Of a DNA stretch of 64,000 bases, positions 27,339-35,321 are shown one piece after another. The translations under genes were made by a program, and so were the position numbers. This DNA comes from Mucilaginibacter sp. L3T2-6. Its GTDB lineage: Bacteria > Bacteroidota > Bacteroidia > Sphingobacteriales > Sphingobacteriaceae. Each line of letters begins with the position of its first letter. Position 1 is the first letter of the stretch. The DNA lies in contig NZ_JAUMKC010000023.1 of assembly GCF_030519355.1 (NCBI RefSeq), positions 41,768 through 105,767 on the forward strand. The letters are read 5' to 3'. The notes beneath the pieces are model-generated. The model made no database searches. It had not been told where the DNA came from and saw only the letters and a list, made by a program, of their open reading frames with translations.

Positions 27339-27715
27339 TTATAAAGAGTATGGATCTAATATTTTCAGACCATCGATATTTTTAAAGTCCTTAGTATTTC
27401 GGCTTAATAAAACAAAATTATGAACAATAGCTGTGGCAGCTATAATTGCGTCGGCAACTTAATTTTCACGACTTTTCGAATTAAAATTGTCTGCTCGACA
27501 ACGGGTAAACTTAACTCATATTGTTTGGACAAGTCAAGAAAGGAGCAAAGGCTTTTATTGGCGGAATGATGACCTAAAACTTCAATTCGGTTTATTACTG
27601 AAATGTTAAAATCACTTGAGATCGCTTCTTCAACCAGTTCATGAGCATTGGCTGGGAGAACGCCCCCGATATATCCCAAAAGGATATTCGTGTCAATTAA
27701 AAATTTCTTTCCCAA
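27339..27715 (-). pseudogene. vapC: VapC-type PIN-domain toxin, frameshifted
   Basis: The frame starts FLIDTNILLGYIGG (the first PIN-domain Asp) and runs 91 residues to an early stop at 27440. Beyond the residue KIKLP, the +1 frame continues DAIIAATAIVHNFVLLSRN and then TKDFKNIDGLKILDPYSL, which is the normal PIN C-terminus with its catalytic Asp, ending at TAA 27339-27341. The total span of 377 bases is one short of 126 codons, so a single-base deletion near 27450-27455 (probably a lost C in the CC run) explains the break. The toxin lacks its last catalytic Asp and is probably inactive. It overlaps the antitoxin by 19 bases. Confidence 0.85.
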
Positions 27716-27933
27716 TCGTTACGGCTTTGTTCAATATCGGAAATCATTTTAAGAGCTGTTTCCTTCGATATACAGCCTACATAATCAGATGGTTTACCTT
27801 TAGAGGAACCCTGCCTTGGTTTTTCCAATTCTTTCAAATCCTCGTGTTTGGCCGTAATATTATTCCACTCAGCAATGGGAATGAGCACTGCCGTTGGCCG
27901 GCCCTCATTATCCGAAACATACTGGAGTTCCAT
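27697..27933 (-). CDS. Antitoxin partner of VapC
   Basis: This 78-residue protein begins MELQYVSDNEGRPTAVLIPI, a pattern of small Bacteroidota PIN-associated antitoxins with a Phd/YefM-like N-terminal strand. A helical, charged C-terminus follows (CISKETALKMISDIEQSRND) that would wrap the toxin. It overlaps the start of vapC by 19 bases, the usual coupling in such modules. The frame is intact even though the toxin frame is broken. A transcriptional autoregulatory role is expected from the family but cannot be shown here. Confidence 0.75.
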   Translation of the reverse strand: MELQYVSDNEGRPTAVLIPIAEWNNITAKHEDLKELEKPRQGSSKGKPSDYVGCISKETALKMISDIEQSRNDWERNF

Positions 27934-27980
27934 AACTTTAAATCATTACATTTATGTAAAGATAAATAAAACGATTTTAT

Positions 27981-29258
27981 TTACCAATTGAATCCGTTTA
28001 CACCAAGCACCTCCAATATCGCCTGTGCTTTAAGCAAACACTCCTCATACTCTTTTTCAGCATCAGCATGATAGGTTATAGCGCTGCCGGCATGAAAAGA
28101 CAGGTATTGCCGGGCTTGATTATACAAAACGGTACGGATAACCACATTAAAATCAAAATCCCCGTCAGGACTGAAATAGCCGATAGCTCCCGAGTATACG
28201 CCCCTCCTGCTGCTCTCATATTTTTCCATCAGCCGCATCGCGCTTATTTTGGGTGCACCCGTCATGCTGCCCATTGGGAAAGTATTTTTAATGATCTCCG
28301 CGTCGCTTATTCCATCCGCTATCTCACATACTACGGTCGAAATCATTTGGTGTACATGGGCAAAACTATAAATGCCATAAAGCTCTTCAGTTTTAACCGT
28401 GCCGGGCCTAGCTGACAGGGTAAGATCATTTCGGACCAGGTCGACTATCATTACATTTTCCTGGAGTTCTTTCGGATGATTTTGAAGCCGGGTCATCAGC
28501 TCCTCATCTTCGGCCGCGGTGACGCCTCTTTTAGCGGTTCCTTTAATTGGCTGCGATATCAGCTTATTCCCGCGCTTAGCTAAAAATCGTTCAGGTGTGG
28601 CGCAGAGTATATATTTATCTCTTAACTTAAAAAACGCTGAAAATGGATTTGGTGAGAGCTTATTTAACTCAACAAATACAGAAAGCGGATCGATTACGGC
28701 ATTTTCCGAAAAAAACTCCTGGCAAAAGTTAGTTACATAAATGTCTCCGCGGTTAATGTGCTTCTTTATTTTTCCAACAGCATTAACATAAGCTGCCTTT
28801 CCCGTGCGTGGCTGGATATTTAATTCCGCGGAAATGCGCTTACCGCCAATCTCCTGTTTTCCAATGGCTTCGAAAGTCAGATGGGGGTCGGCTGCCATTA
28901 TTTCAACTTTATTACCCTGAAAGATGAGCAGGTATTCGGGCTCAAAAAAATACATCCCGGGAAAATTGAGGTTATCAGGATTACCGGAAGTCAAATCTTC
29001 AATTTCATTCTTAAGGTCGTACGAAAAAAAGCCTGCCAGCCAGCCAGTGTGCTGTTGCCTGAATTGCTGCAACAGCTCAAAGGCAGAGCCGGGCTCCGCA
29101 TTAAGTTCAGCTTTCACTGATACAGCTATCAGGGCATCAAACTTACTGTAGTTGTCATTAAAGTCGTTGGAGTCAAGGTAACAGCAAACATCGAACCCTT
29201 CAGCCCATTGCAGGGCTTTCCTCTTGTATTCCGCCGTATTTACCAGGTATTGAATCAC
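27981..29258 (-). CDS. pabB: Aminodeoxychorismate synthase component I
   Basis: This 425-residue chorismate-binding enzyme makes 4-amino-4-deoxychorismate from chorismate and ammonia for folate. The C-terminal catalytic domain shows ATPERFL, the motif SQPIKGT, DEELMTRLQNHPKELQENVM, IVDLVRNDL, FPMGSMTGAPKISAM and YSGAIGYF. The Lys in PIKGT is diagnostic of PabB; anthranilate synthases have PIAGT. The N-terminal domain is shorter than in E. coli. No pabA or pabC gene is next to it. It is followed by the TA module and preceded by the purA terminator, so it appears to be its own unit. Confidence 0.92.
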   Translation of the reverse strand: MIQYLVNTAEYKRKALQWAEGFDVCCYLDSNDFNDNYSKFDALIAVSVKAELNAEPGSAFELLQQFRQQHTGWLAGFFSYDLKNEIEDLTSGNPDNLNFPGMYFFEPEYLLIFQGNKVEIMAADPHLTFEAIGKQEIGGKRISAELNIQPRTGKAAYVNAVGKIKKHINRGDIYVTNFCQEFFSENAVIDPLSVFVELNKLSPNPFSAFFKLRDKYILCATPERFLAKRGNKLISQPIKGTAKRGVTAAEDEELMTRLQNHPKELQENVMIVDLVRNDLTLSARPGTVKTEELYGIYSFAHVHQMISTVVCEIADGISDAEIIKNTFPMGSMTGAPKISAMRLMEKYESSRRGVYSGAIGYFSPDGDFDFNVVIRTVLYNQARQYLSFHAGSAITYHADAEKEYEECLLKAQAILEVLGVNGFNW

Positions 29259-29275
29259 GCTGTAAAAGTAAAATC

Positions 29276-29302
29276 AAAAGGCCCCTGAACGGAGCCTTTG
29301 AA
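29276..29302 (-). terminator. Terminator downstream of purA
   Basis: The arms AAAGGC and GCCTTT, extended by a C/G pair, surround CCCTGAACGGA-type loop sequence. On the minus strand the stem is followed by a T-rich run (TTGATTTTACTTTT). It lies 21 bases past the purA stop. Confidence 0.7.
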
Positions 29303-29322
29303 TCAAGTTAAATAAAATTTTT

Positions 29323-30603
29323 TTATGGATGCAAAGTTAACGTTTGCTTCCTGTCCGGACCAACCGAAAGATATTTAACCGGTACACCTAATTCTTTTTC
29401 CAGATAATCTATGTAAGATTGCAGTTTGGCAGGTATTTCAGAGAGTTCGGTTATGCCGGTCAGGTCTTCGTTCCAGCCGTCTATTTCTTTTAACACTGGA
29501 GTTGCTTCAACGCCACAGATATCATAAGGCATATAATCTATCTGTTCGCCCTGGTAGTTATAATGCGTACAGGCGTAAATTTTTTCGAAGCCGCTCAACA
29601 CGTCTGCTTTCGTCATCACCATTTGCGTAACACCGTTCAACATGATGGCGTATTTAAGCGCAGGCAGGTCAATCCAGCCGGTACGGCGCGGGCGCCCCGT
29701 AGTTGCGCCGAATTCGTGACCTATACGGCGCAGTTCTTCACCTGTTTCATCATTTAGTTCGGTTGGGAAAGGACCGCCGCCAACACGGGTGCAATAAGCC
29801 TTAAAAATACCTATCACCTCGCCTATTTTATTAGGTGCTATGCCTAAACCTGTACAAGCGCCGGCAGTAGTGGTGTTTGATGAGGTTACAAACGGATACG
29901 AGCCAAAATCAATATCCAGCATAGTGCCCTGTGCACCTTCGGCCAAAACCTTTTTCCCTTTTTGCAGGTAATCATTCACCAGGTGCTCAGAGTCAACCAG
30001 CTTGAATTTACTGATCAGGTCAATCGCCTCAAAAAATGCAGCTTCGCGTTCCGAAAAATCAGGAGCTTCGTTATAAAGCGATTTTAACATCGAAAGGTGT
30101 TTATCCACCAGTTTTTGATAACGCTCTTTAAAATCCGGTAAAGTAATATCGCCAACCCGTAAACCGTTCCTGCCGGTTTTGTCCATATAAGTCGGACCAA
30201 TACCTTTTAAGGTAGAGCCGATCTTCCCTTCGCCCATTTTCTTTTCGGAGGCAGCGTCGAGCAACTGGTGCGTTGGTAAAATCAGGTGCGCCTTTTTGGC
30301 TATCATCAGGTTGCCTTTGGCCAGCAAATCGTGGCCGGCATCCTTCAATTTATCTAATTCTTTTTTTAGGGTGATCGGATCAATCACAACGCCATTACCA
30401 ATAAGGTTCATGGTATTTTCAAAGAATATTCCGGAAGGGATAGTATTCAATACAAACTTTTTACCGTCAAACTCCAATGTATGCCCGGCATTCGGCCCGC
30501 CCTGGAAACGCGCGATCAGGTCGTACCCTGCGCTCAATACATCAACAATTTTTCCTTTACCTTCGTCGCCCCACTGGAGCCCTAATAATACGTCAACAGC
30601 CAT
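29323..30603 (-). CDS. purA: Adenylosuccinate synthetase
   Basis: This 426-residue enzyme joins IMP and aspartate with GTP in AMP synthesis. Signature blocks are present: GLQWGDEGKGK (P-loop and catalytic Asp), FQGGPNAGHT, GIGPTYMDK, EGAQGTMLDIDFGSYPFVTSS, GPFPTE, TGRPRRTGW, and the C-terminal SVGPDRKQT. The length is standard. The start lies within the end of an AbiEii toxin remnant, whose frame runs 11 bases into purA. No promoter is seen close upstream, so it probably depends on transcription from the fur/antitoxin side. Confidence 0.97.
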   Translation of the reverse strand: MAVDVLLGLQWGDEGKGKIVDVLSAGYDLIARFQGGPNAGHTLEFDGKKFVLNTIPSGIFFENTMNLIGNGVVIDPITLKKELDKLKDAGHDLLAKGNLMIAKKAHLILPTHQLLDAASEKKMGEGKIGSTLKGIGPTYMDKTGRNGLRVGDITLPDFKERYQKLVDKHLSMLKSLYNEAPDFSEREAAFFEAIDLISKFKLVDSEHLVNDYLQKGKKVLAEGAQGTMLDIDFGSYPFVTSSNTTTAGACTGLGIAPNKIGEVIGIFKAYCTRVGGGPFPTELNDETGEELRRIGHEFGATTGRPRRTGWIDLPALKYAIMLNGVTQMVMTKADVLSGFEKIYACTHYNYQGEQIDYMPYDICGVEATPVLKEIDGWNEDLTGITELSEIPAKLQSYIDYLEKELGVPVKYLSVGPDRKQTLTLHP

Positions 30604-30904
30604 TAATTTTTATATTTTTTATAACGTTCGTCAATTCCAAAAACGACGGCTTTTTTACTTTCTCCCAAGTCATGCCATCTAAGGACTCAGGATCTATATC
30701 ACTCTCAGCATCCGCAAAGTAGGTGATAGATCTTAATATGGCAAAAGTGTCGTCATAGTAAAATCTATTTTGATAAAATTTTAACAAATCATCCATACAA
30801 TACTCTCGCAACAGCCGCGCCACATACCAAAAGTCTTTCTTAGCGCCCCTTCCTTTTATAGCATTGAGTTTTAAAGCGATTAAATCTTCTAGAAACCAGG
30901 GCCT
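30593..30904 (-). pseudogene. C-terminal remnant of an AbiEii-type nucleotidyltransferase toxin
   Basis: Directly after the TAA of the DUF6922 gene, and in the same frame, an open stretch reads PWFLEDLIALKLNAIKGRG, KKDFWYVARLLREY, then ILRSITYFADAESDIDPE and MTWEKVKK. This matches the C-terminal third of AbiEii/DUF1814 toxins (normally KLNAI..RG.KKDF.DL..LL and LTYF.DAE). The whole N-terminal nucleotidyltransferase domain, with the catalytic GS...D.D motif, and the start codon are absent, so about 450-600 bases were deleted. The remnant has no good start of its own near the junction; an ATG occurs only 30 codons in. It ends inside the first codons of purA. Confidence 0.8.
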
Positions 30905-31198
30905 TTAAAAATCCCAGTGTTGCCGGTTCGACTGTTTCTTCTCGTAACATTTAAAATCAGTTGGTTTGACTTTGAACAGGGCGCAACAAAAACTTATATT
31001 AATATCTGATAACCAATTTGCCTGTAACGCTAATTCTCCGACTCTTTTGAACCCGTAAAATTTCAAGAGGTTATCAAAGTCTTCGGTTCTGCCACGTTCT
31101 ATAATCTTTTCTACAACATGCGCTGCATTTTTTTCATAGTCAATCTTATCCATATCGACATCCCAAAACGCCTGCTTACTTAATTCCGGCTTATTCAT
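30905..31198 (-). CDS. DUF6922 antitoxin-like protein, partner of a deleted AbiEii toxin
   Basis: This 97-residue protein begins MNKPELSKQAFWDVDMDKID, followed by VVEKIIERGRTEDFDNLLKF and a C-terminal helix-turn-helix-like part (ELALQANWLSDINISFCCAL). The pattern SKxxFWDVD...ID near the start and ERG in the middle is that of DUF6922 proteins, which precede AbiEii-type toxins in many Bacteroidota. The frame is intact. It follows fur by 2 bases (31199-31200), so it is transcribed with fur. With the toxin gone it may be an orphan antitoxin. Confidence 0.75.
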   Translation of the reverse strand: MNKPELSKQAFWDVDMDKIDYEKNAAHVVEKIIERGRTEDFDNLLKFYGFKRVGELALQANWLSDINISFCCALFKVKPTDFKCYEKKQSNRQHWDF

Positions 31199-31200
31199 GT

Positions 31201-31671
31201 TTATTGAACTTTCCTATCGCAAAAACCGGCTCGCAGCTTTTCGCAATTGCCATACAGGTTTAACGAGTGGTGCTTTATCTCAAACTTCAGCAGGCCGCCC
31301 ATCATGCTTTGTATCTGCTGTATGCGCGGATCGCAAAACTCCACTACTTTGCCGCAATCGATACAGATAATATGGTCGTGTTGTTTATAACCATACGATT
31401 TTTCGAACTGCGCCATGTTTTTCCCGAACTGGTGCTTGGTCACCAAATCGCACGATACCAGCAACTCAAGAGTATTGTAAACCGTTGCGCGGCTAACACG
31501 GTATTTCTTATTTTTCATGTGGATATACAACGACTCCACATCAAAATGGTCAGACCGGGAATATATTTCTTCAAGTATTGCAAAACGCTCGGGGGTTTTC
31601 CTGAGGTTTTTATTTTCAAGGTACGCCTCGAAAATCTTTTTAACCATGGGTATGGTTTCCTGTTGAGACAT
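31201..31671 (-). CDS. fur: Fur family metal-responsive transcription regulator
   Basis: This 156-residue repressor has an N-terminal winged helix (LRKTPERFAILEEIYSRSDHF, recognition helix around VSRATVYNTLELL). A C-terminal dimerisation domain has the His-rich metal site in GYKQHDHIICIDCGKVVEFC. The CxxC pair Cys-Ile-Asp-Cys is present; the second pair near the C-terminus is spread out (NCEKLRAGFC). It could be Fur, Zur or PerR; the metal cannot be told from sequence. It has its own -7 box. In the transcript it precedes the DUF6922 gene and purA. Confidence 0.9.
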   Translation of the reverse strand: MSQQETIPMVKKIFEAYLENKNLRKTPERFAILEEIYSRSDHFDVESLYIHMKNKKYRVSRATVYNTLELLVSCDLVTKHQFGKNMAQFEKSYGYKQHDHIICIDCGKVVEFCDPRIQQIQSMMGGLLKFEIKHHSLNLYGNCEKLRAGFCDRKVQ

Positions 31672-31688
31672 TTTTCTGTATTAAAGGA

Positions 31689-31696
31689 CAAAGTTA
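31689..31696 (-). promoter_or_regulatory. -7 promoter box of fur
   Basis: On the minus strand TAACTTTG matches TAnnTTTG exactly and is 17 bases before the fur ATG. No -33 TTTG is seen at 19-21 bases. Confidence 0.45.
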
Positions 31697-31699
31697 TTG

Positions 31700-31796
31700 A
31701 AATTAGTTTAAAGTTGATTAAGTTTATTATGTTGATTGCGTTATCAAACCCGGTCAACTCGATCAACAACTCACCCAATCAACTTATTAAGACGCT
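31700..31796. repeat. Nonamer-like repeat hairpin between rel and fur
   Basis: Units of the form GTTGATTAA / GTTTATTAT at 9-base spacing (31711-31745) face complementary CAACTCGAT / CAATCAACTTATT units (31756-31790). The right arm reaches into the rel stop region. It probably ends the rel transcript. Confidence 0.55.
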
Positions 31797-34009
31797 TTCT
31801 CAATCGCCGAATCAAACCTGTTTACACCGGTTATACCTTTAACAGTTTTCAGCTTTCTTATCAGGTTATCCAGGTGATTCGTATCATTCACATATACCAT
31901 TATCGAGCCTTCAAAAATACCATTGTCGCTATCTACGGTGATAGAGCGTATATTCACTTTAAAATCCTGCGAAATTACGGTAGTTAACTGGTTGATAAGG
32001 CCGACCTCGTCGATGCCTGTAATTCTTAAGCCGGTTAAAAAGGCCAGCTCCTGTTGGTTTGTCCACTTAGCCTTTACAATCCTATACCCATAGTTGGCCA
32101 TCAGCTTAGCTGCATTGGGGCAATTGGTGCGGTGTATTTTTATGCCATCGCTCACGGTTACAAAGCCAAACACATCATCGCCCGGAATCGGGTTGCAACA
32201 GTTAGCCAGTTTATAATCGATCTTTTGCATATCCTCGCCAATCAGCAGCATATCACTGTCTTTGGCTTTTATGCTGCGCATCAGCCCCTGCAGTTGTTCT
32301 GCTTCTATCCTGTCCTGCGGCTTATTCTCGATCGTTTTTTCTGAAGCCTGGTACTCCTTCAGGTCTTTCATATCGATAGTGCCCTTGGCAATATTGTAGA
32401 AAAGATCCTGTGTAGACGGCAGCTTGAAAAAATAACTCAGCTTCTGTATATTTTCGGTATTGTAAGTAATCTTTAACGTTTTCATTTTACGCTCAAGAAT
32501 TTCCTTGCCGTCTTCGGCTACCTTACGTTTTTCCTCCTTAAGCGCCGATTTGATCTTAGCCTTTGCCTTGGCGGTAACGACTATATTCAGCCAATCCTCC
32601 TTTGGTGTTTGCTTGCTTGATGTAATTACCTCTACCTGGTCGCCGTTCTGCAGCTTATACCCCAGCGGTACCAGCTTATGGTTAACTTTTGCACCAATAC
32701 AGCTCGCCCCTACGTCAGTGTGTATCTCAAAGGCGAAGTCGAGGGCGGTTGCGTTCAACGGCAACTGGATCAGTGCACCTTTTGGCGTAAAAATAAATAT
32801 CTCGTCAGAGAACAGGTTCATTTTAAAATCATCCAGAAAGTCGAGCGCGTTTGAGTCTGGATTTTTAAGCATGTCCCTCACTTTTTGCACCCATTGGTCG
32901 AGCCCGCTATCGGTAGATGATTCTTTATATTTCCAATGCGCGGCAAAGCCCTTCTCCGCAATTTCATTCATGCGTTTAGTACGTATCTGAACCTCCACCC
33001 ACTGGCCCCGCGGACCCATCACCGTGGTATGCAGCGACTCATAACCATTTGCCTTTGGCGAAGATATCCAGTCGCGCAGCCTGTCCGGGTTGGGCCGGTA
33101 AAGGTCCGTAACAATAGAATATGCTTTCCAGCAATCGGCCTTCTCAGCTTCCGGTGCGCTGTCTAAAATAATTCTGATGGCAAAAAGGTCATAAACTTCC
33201 TCAAAAGGGATGGCCTTCTTTTTCATCTTATTCCAGATGGAATGAATGGATTTTGGCCTGCCGAATATATCTGCGTGTAAACCTTGTCCTTCAAGTACTT
33301 TTTTAACCGGCTCGATAAAATCCCTGATAAACTTCTCACGTTCAGTTTTTTTCTCGTTCAGCTTATTTTTTATAAACTGATAGGTCTCCCTTTCCATGTA
33401 TTTCATGGAAAGGTCTTCCAGTTCAGATTTTATAGCATACAAACCAAGGCGATGTGCCAATGGGGCGTACAGGTACACCGTTTCTGATGAAAGTTTAAGC
33501 TGCTTGTCACGGGGCATAAACTCCATAGTGCGCATATTGTGCAGCCGGTCAGCAAGCTTTATCAGGATAACTCTTACGTCGTCGGCCAGCGTAAGCAGCA
33601 TCTTGCGAAAGTTCTCGGCCTGTAAAGAGCTGTTTGTATCAAAAACTCCCGAAATTTTAGTCAGGCCATCAATAATCATGGCCACTTTTTTCCCGAATTC
33701 CCTTTCAATGTCTTCAAGGGTCATGTCGGTATCTTCAACTACGTCGTGCAGCAGGGCACAGACTATCGAGGTTGTGCCTAATCCAATTTCCTCGGCGGCT
33801 ATCTGCGCAACCGCTATAGGATGATAAATGTAAGGCTCACCCGATTTGCGGCGCATGTCTTTATGGCTTTCCAGCGCCATCTCGAACGCTTTGCGTATCA
33901 TTCGCTTATCGCCTTTTTGCAAGGTAGATTTCGACGCCCGCAGCAACGCCCGGTATCTTTTTAGTATCTCGTTTTTTTCGGCTTCAACGTCTATCACTAA
34001 TTCCTTCAT
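31787..34009 (-). CDS. rel: Bifunctional (p)ppGpp synthetase/hydrolase, RelA/SpoT family
   Basis: This 740-residue stringent-response enzyme has four domains. The HD hydrolase domain (about 55-200) has the metal motif in ALLHDVVEDT and RLHNMRT. The synthetase domain (about 250-365) has YDLFAIRIIL and SPKANGYESLHTTV. The TGS domain (about 410-475) starts IFIFTPKGALIQLP, and the ACT domain is at about 665-735. Both catalytic domains keep their motifs, so it should both make and break (p)ppGpp. A CxxC-type helical element is seen in ANCCNPIPGDDV. It lies upstream of fur on the same strand, separated by a repeat hairpin. Confidence 0.96.
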   Translation of the reverse strand: MKELVIDVEAEKNEILKRYRALLRASKSTLQKGDKRMIRKAFEMALESHKDMRRKSGEPYIYHPIAVAQIAAEEIGLGTTSIVCALLHDVVEDTDMTLEDIEREFGKKVAMIIDGLTKISGVFDTNSSLQAENFRKMLLTLADDVRVILIKLADRLHNMRTMEFMPRDKQLKLSSETVYLYAPLAHRLGLYAIKSELEDLSMKYMERETYQFIKNKLNEKKTEREKFIRDFIEPVKKVLEGQGLHADIFGRPKSIHSIWNKMKKKAIPFEEVYDLFAIRIILDSAPEAEKADCWKAYSIVTDLYRPNPDRLRDWISSPKANGYESLHTTVMGPRGQWVEVQIRTKRMNEIAEKGFAAHWKYKESSTDSGLDQWVQKVRDMLKNPDSNALDFLDDFKMNLFSDEIFIFTPKGALIQLPLNATALDFAFEIHTDVGASCIGAKVNHKLVPLGYKLQNGDQVEVITSSKQTPKEDWLNIVVTAKAKAKIKSALKEEKRKVAEDGKEILERKMKTLKITYNTENIQKLSYFFKLPSTQDLFYNIAKGTIDMKDLKEYQASEKTIENKPQDRIEAEQLQGLMRSIKAKDSDMLLIGEDMQKIDYKLANCCNPIPGDDVFGFVTVSDGIKIHRTNCPNAAKLMANYGYRIVKAKWTNQQELAFLTGLRITGIDEVGLINQLTTVISQDFKVNIRSITVDSDNGIFEGSIMVYVNDTNHLDNLIRKLKTVKGITGVNRFDSAIEKAS

Positions 34010-34101
34010 CGTGTAGATTTATCCTTTATTGCGTTAAATATCACAACCTTGCAATAAAAATTATAATTGGCGGTTATAACAATTACCAAAATAATTTGCA
34101 T

Positions 34102-34109
34102 TATTTTTG
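34102..34109 (+). promoter_or_regulatory. -7 promoter box of the DUF4294-gpx unit
   Basis: TATTTTTG matches TAnnTTTG exactly, 14 bases before the ATG at 34124. It supports that start over the longer frame beginning at 34067. Confidence 0.5.
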
Positions 34110-34123
34110 TTCTACGTAAAATT

Positions 34124-34738
34124 ATGAAATTAATTGGCTTATTGCTGTTGTTTTGTTGTTTAATGGGTGCGTCCAGCGCTCAAACAAAACAGGCTGCTCC
34201 ATTAATTTTAGGCAAAAATGATACCATACGCACCTATCTCACCATCGACAGCGGCCGGCTCACTCCCTGGATTGTTTTAAACGAGGTTAAGATTGAAGAA
34301 AAACGTATTTTTAAAAGTCAGGCTGACCTTGATGCTTACCGCCGTTTGCGCTATAATGTGCTGAAGGTGTTGCCCTATGCACGTTATGCGGGGCAGCGCT
34401 ATCGGCAGCTGCAGCGAGACCTGGCCTTAACCGGTGATAAGCATAAGCAAAAGCAACTGATCAACACTTGCGAAACTGAAATAAAAGGCATCTTTAATAA
34501 AGAAATAAAAGACCTGACAATTAGTCAGGGCGAGGTATTAATTAAACTTATTGACCGTGAAACCGGTTACACCAGCTATGCAATGGTACACGAGCTGAAA
34601 GGCGGTTTCAAAGCATTCCTGCTTCAATCCGCCGCCCGTATTTTCGGACATAATTTAAAAGAAGAATACGACCCCGCTGAACAAAAAGATATTGAAGCCA
34701 TCCTGAACCAGGCGGGCTATGTTTCATCTAACAATTGA
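34124..34738 (+). CDS. DUF4294 family exported protein
   Basis: This 204-residue protein has a signal peptide (MKLIGLLLLFCCLMGASSAQ). The family core includes VLNEVKIEEKRIFKSQADLD, YARYAGQRYRQLQRDLAL and QGEVLIKLIDRETGYTSY, then the C-terminal AARIFGHNLKEEYDP. These match Bacteroidota DUF4294, a mostly helical periplasmic family of unknown role. The ATG at 34124 begins the signal peptide and has a -7 box upstream. The stop is 2 bases before the glutathione peroxidase ATG, so they are co-transcribed. Confidence 0.85.
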   Translation: MKLIGLLLLFCCLMGASSAQTKQAAPLILGKNDTIRTYLTIDSGRLTPWIVLNEVKIEEKRIFKSQADLDAYRRLRYNVLKVLPYARYAGQRYRQLQRDLALTGDKHKQKQLINTCETEIKGIFNKEIKDLTISQGEVLIKLIDRETGYTSYAMVHELKGGFKAFLLQSAARIFGHNLKEEYDPAEQKDIEAILNQAGYVSSNN

Positions 34739-34740
34739 TA

Positions 34741-35235
34741 ATGACCGATAAAACCATTTACCAGTTTAACGTTTTGCAGTTAAACGGTGAGGAAATTAGT
34801 TTATCTGAATTTAAGGATAAAGTTCTGCTCATAGTTAACACCGCCTCTCAGTGCGGTTTTACCCCCCAGCTAAAAGAGCTTGCTCAATTAAAAAAGGATT
34901 TTCCAAACGGCGACTTTGAAATACTCGCTTTTCCTTCAAATGATTTTGGCAACCAAGAGCCGCTTGATGGAAAAGCGTTGGAAGACTTTTGCCAGGTGCA
35001 GGAGGTTAACTACCCCGTCTTTGAGAAAATAAGGGTCCGGGGGCCATACGCGCATCCTTTGTATAGCTTTTTTGCCGACAAGAAACAAAACGGAAAGCTA
35101 GGCTCGGTCCCCCGCTGGAATTTTCATAAATTTTTAATCAATAAGTCCGGCCAGGTAGTTGACTTCTTTTTCCCGTTCACTAAGCCAACTACATCTAAAG
35201 TAAAAAAACGGATATCGAAGTTGCTGGTAAAATAA
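34741..35235 (+). CDS. Glutathione peroxidase family thiol peroxidase
   Basis: This 164-residue thioredoxin-fold enzyme has the peroxidatic Cys in NTASQCGFTPQ. The family motif LAFPSNDFGNQEP follows, and the catalytic Trp/Asn region is in VPRWNFHKFLINKSG. The resolving Cys position of thioredoxin-dependent types may be Cys in LEDFCQVQEV. Bacteroidota generally lack glutathione, so the likely reductant is thioredoxin or bacillithiol, which suits the bacillithiol gene bshB1 just downstream. It has no signal peptide. The start ATG is 2 bases after the DUF4294 stop. Confidence 0.92.
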   Translation: MTDKTIYQFNVLQLNGEEISLSEFKDKVLLIVNTASQCGFTPQLKELAQLKKDFPNGDFEILAFPSNDFGNQEPLDGKALEDFCQVQEVNYPVFEKIRVRGPYAHPLYSFFADKKQNGKLGSVPRWNFHKFLINKSGQVVDFFFPFTKPTTSKVKKRISKLLVK

Positions 35236-35310
35236 ACCAATTCGCGAAAGATGTCATTCTTTTGATTTTGTGCTGACGCTTGCACCTTGATTGGTAGCAG
35301 TCATAATTCA

Positions 35311-35318
35311 TATAATTG
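35311..35318 (+). promoter_or_regulatory. Promoter candidate of bshB1
   Basis: TATAATTG differs from TAnnTTTG at one position and has TTG 21 bases upstream (35287-35289). It ends 3 bases before the ATG at 35322, again implying a leaderless transcript. Confidence 0.35.
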
Positions 35319-35321
35319 TAC

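Noticed and set aside
32505..32990. Plus-strand frame of 161 codons inside rel
   Set aside because: Antisense to the synthetase/TGS region; composition reflects the complementary strand.
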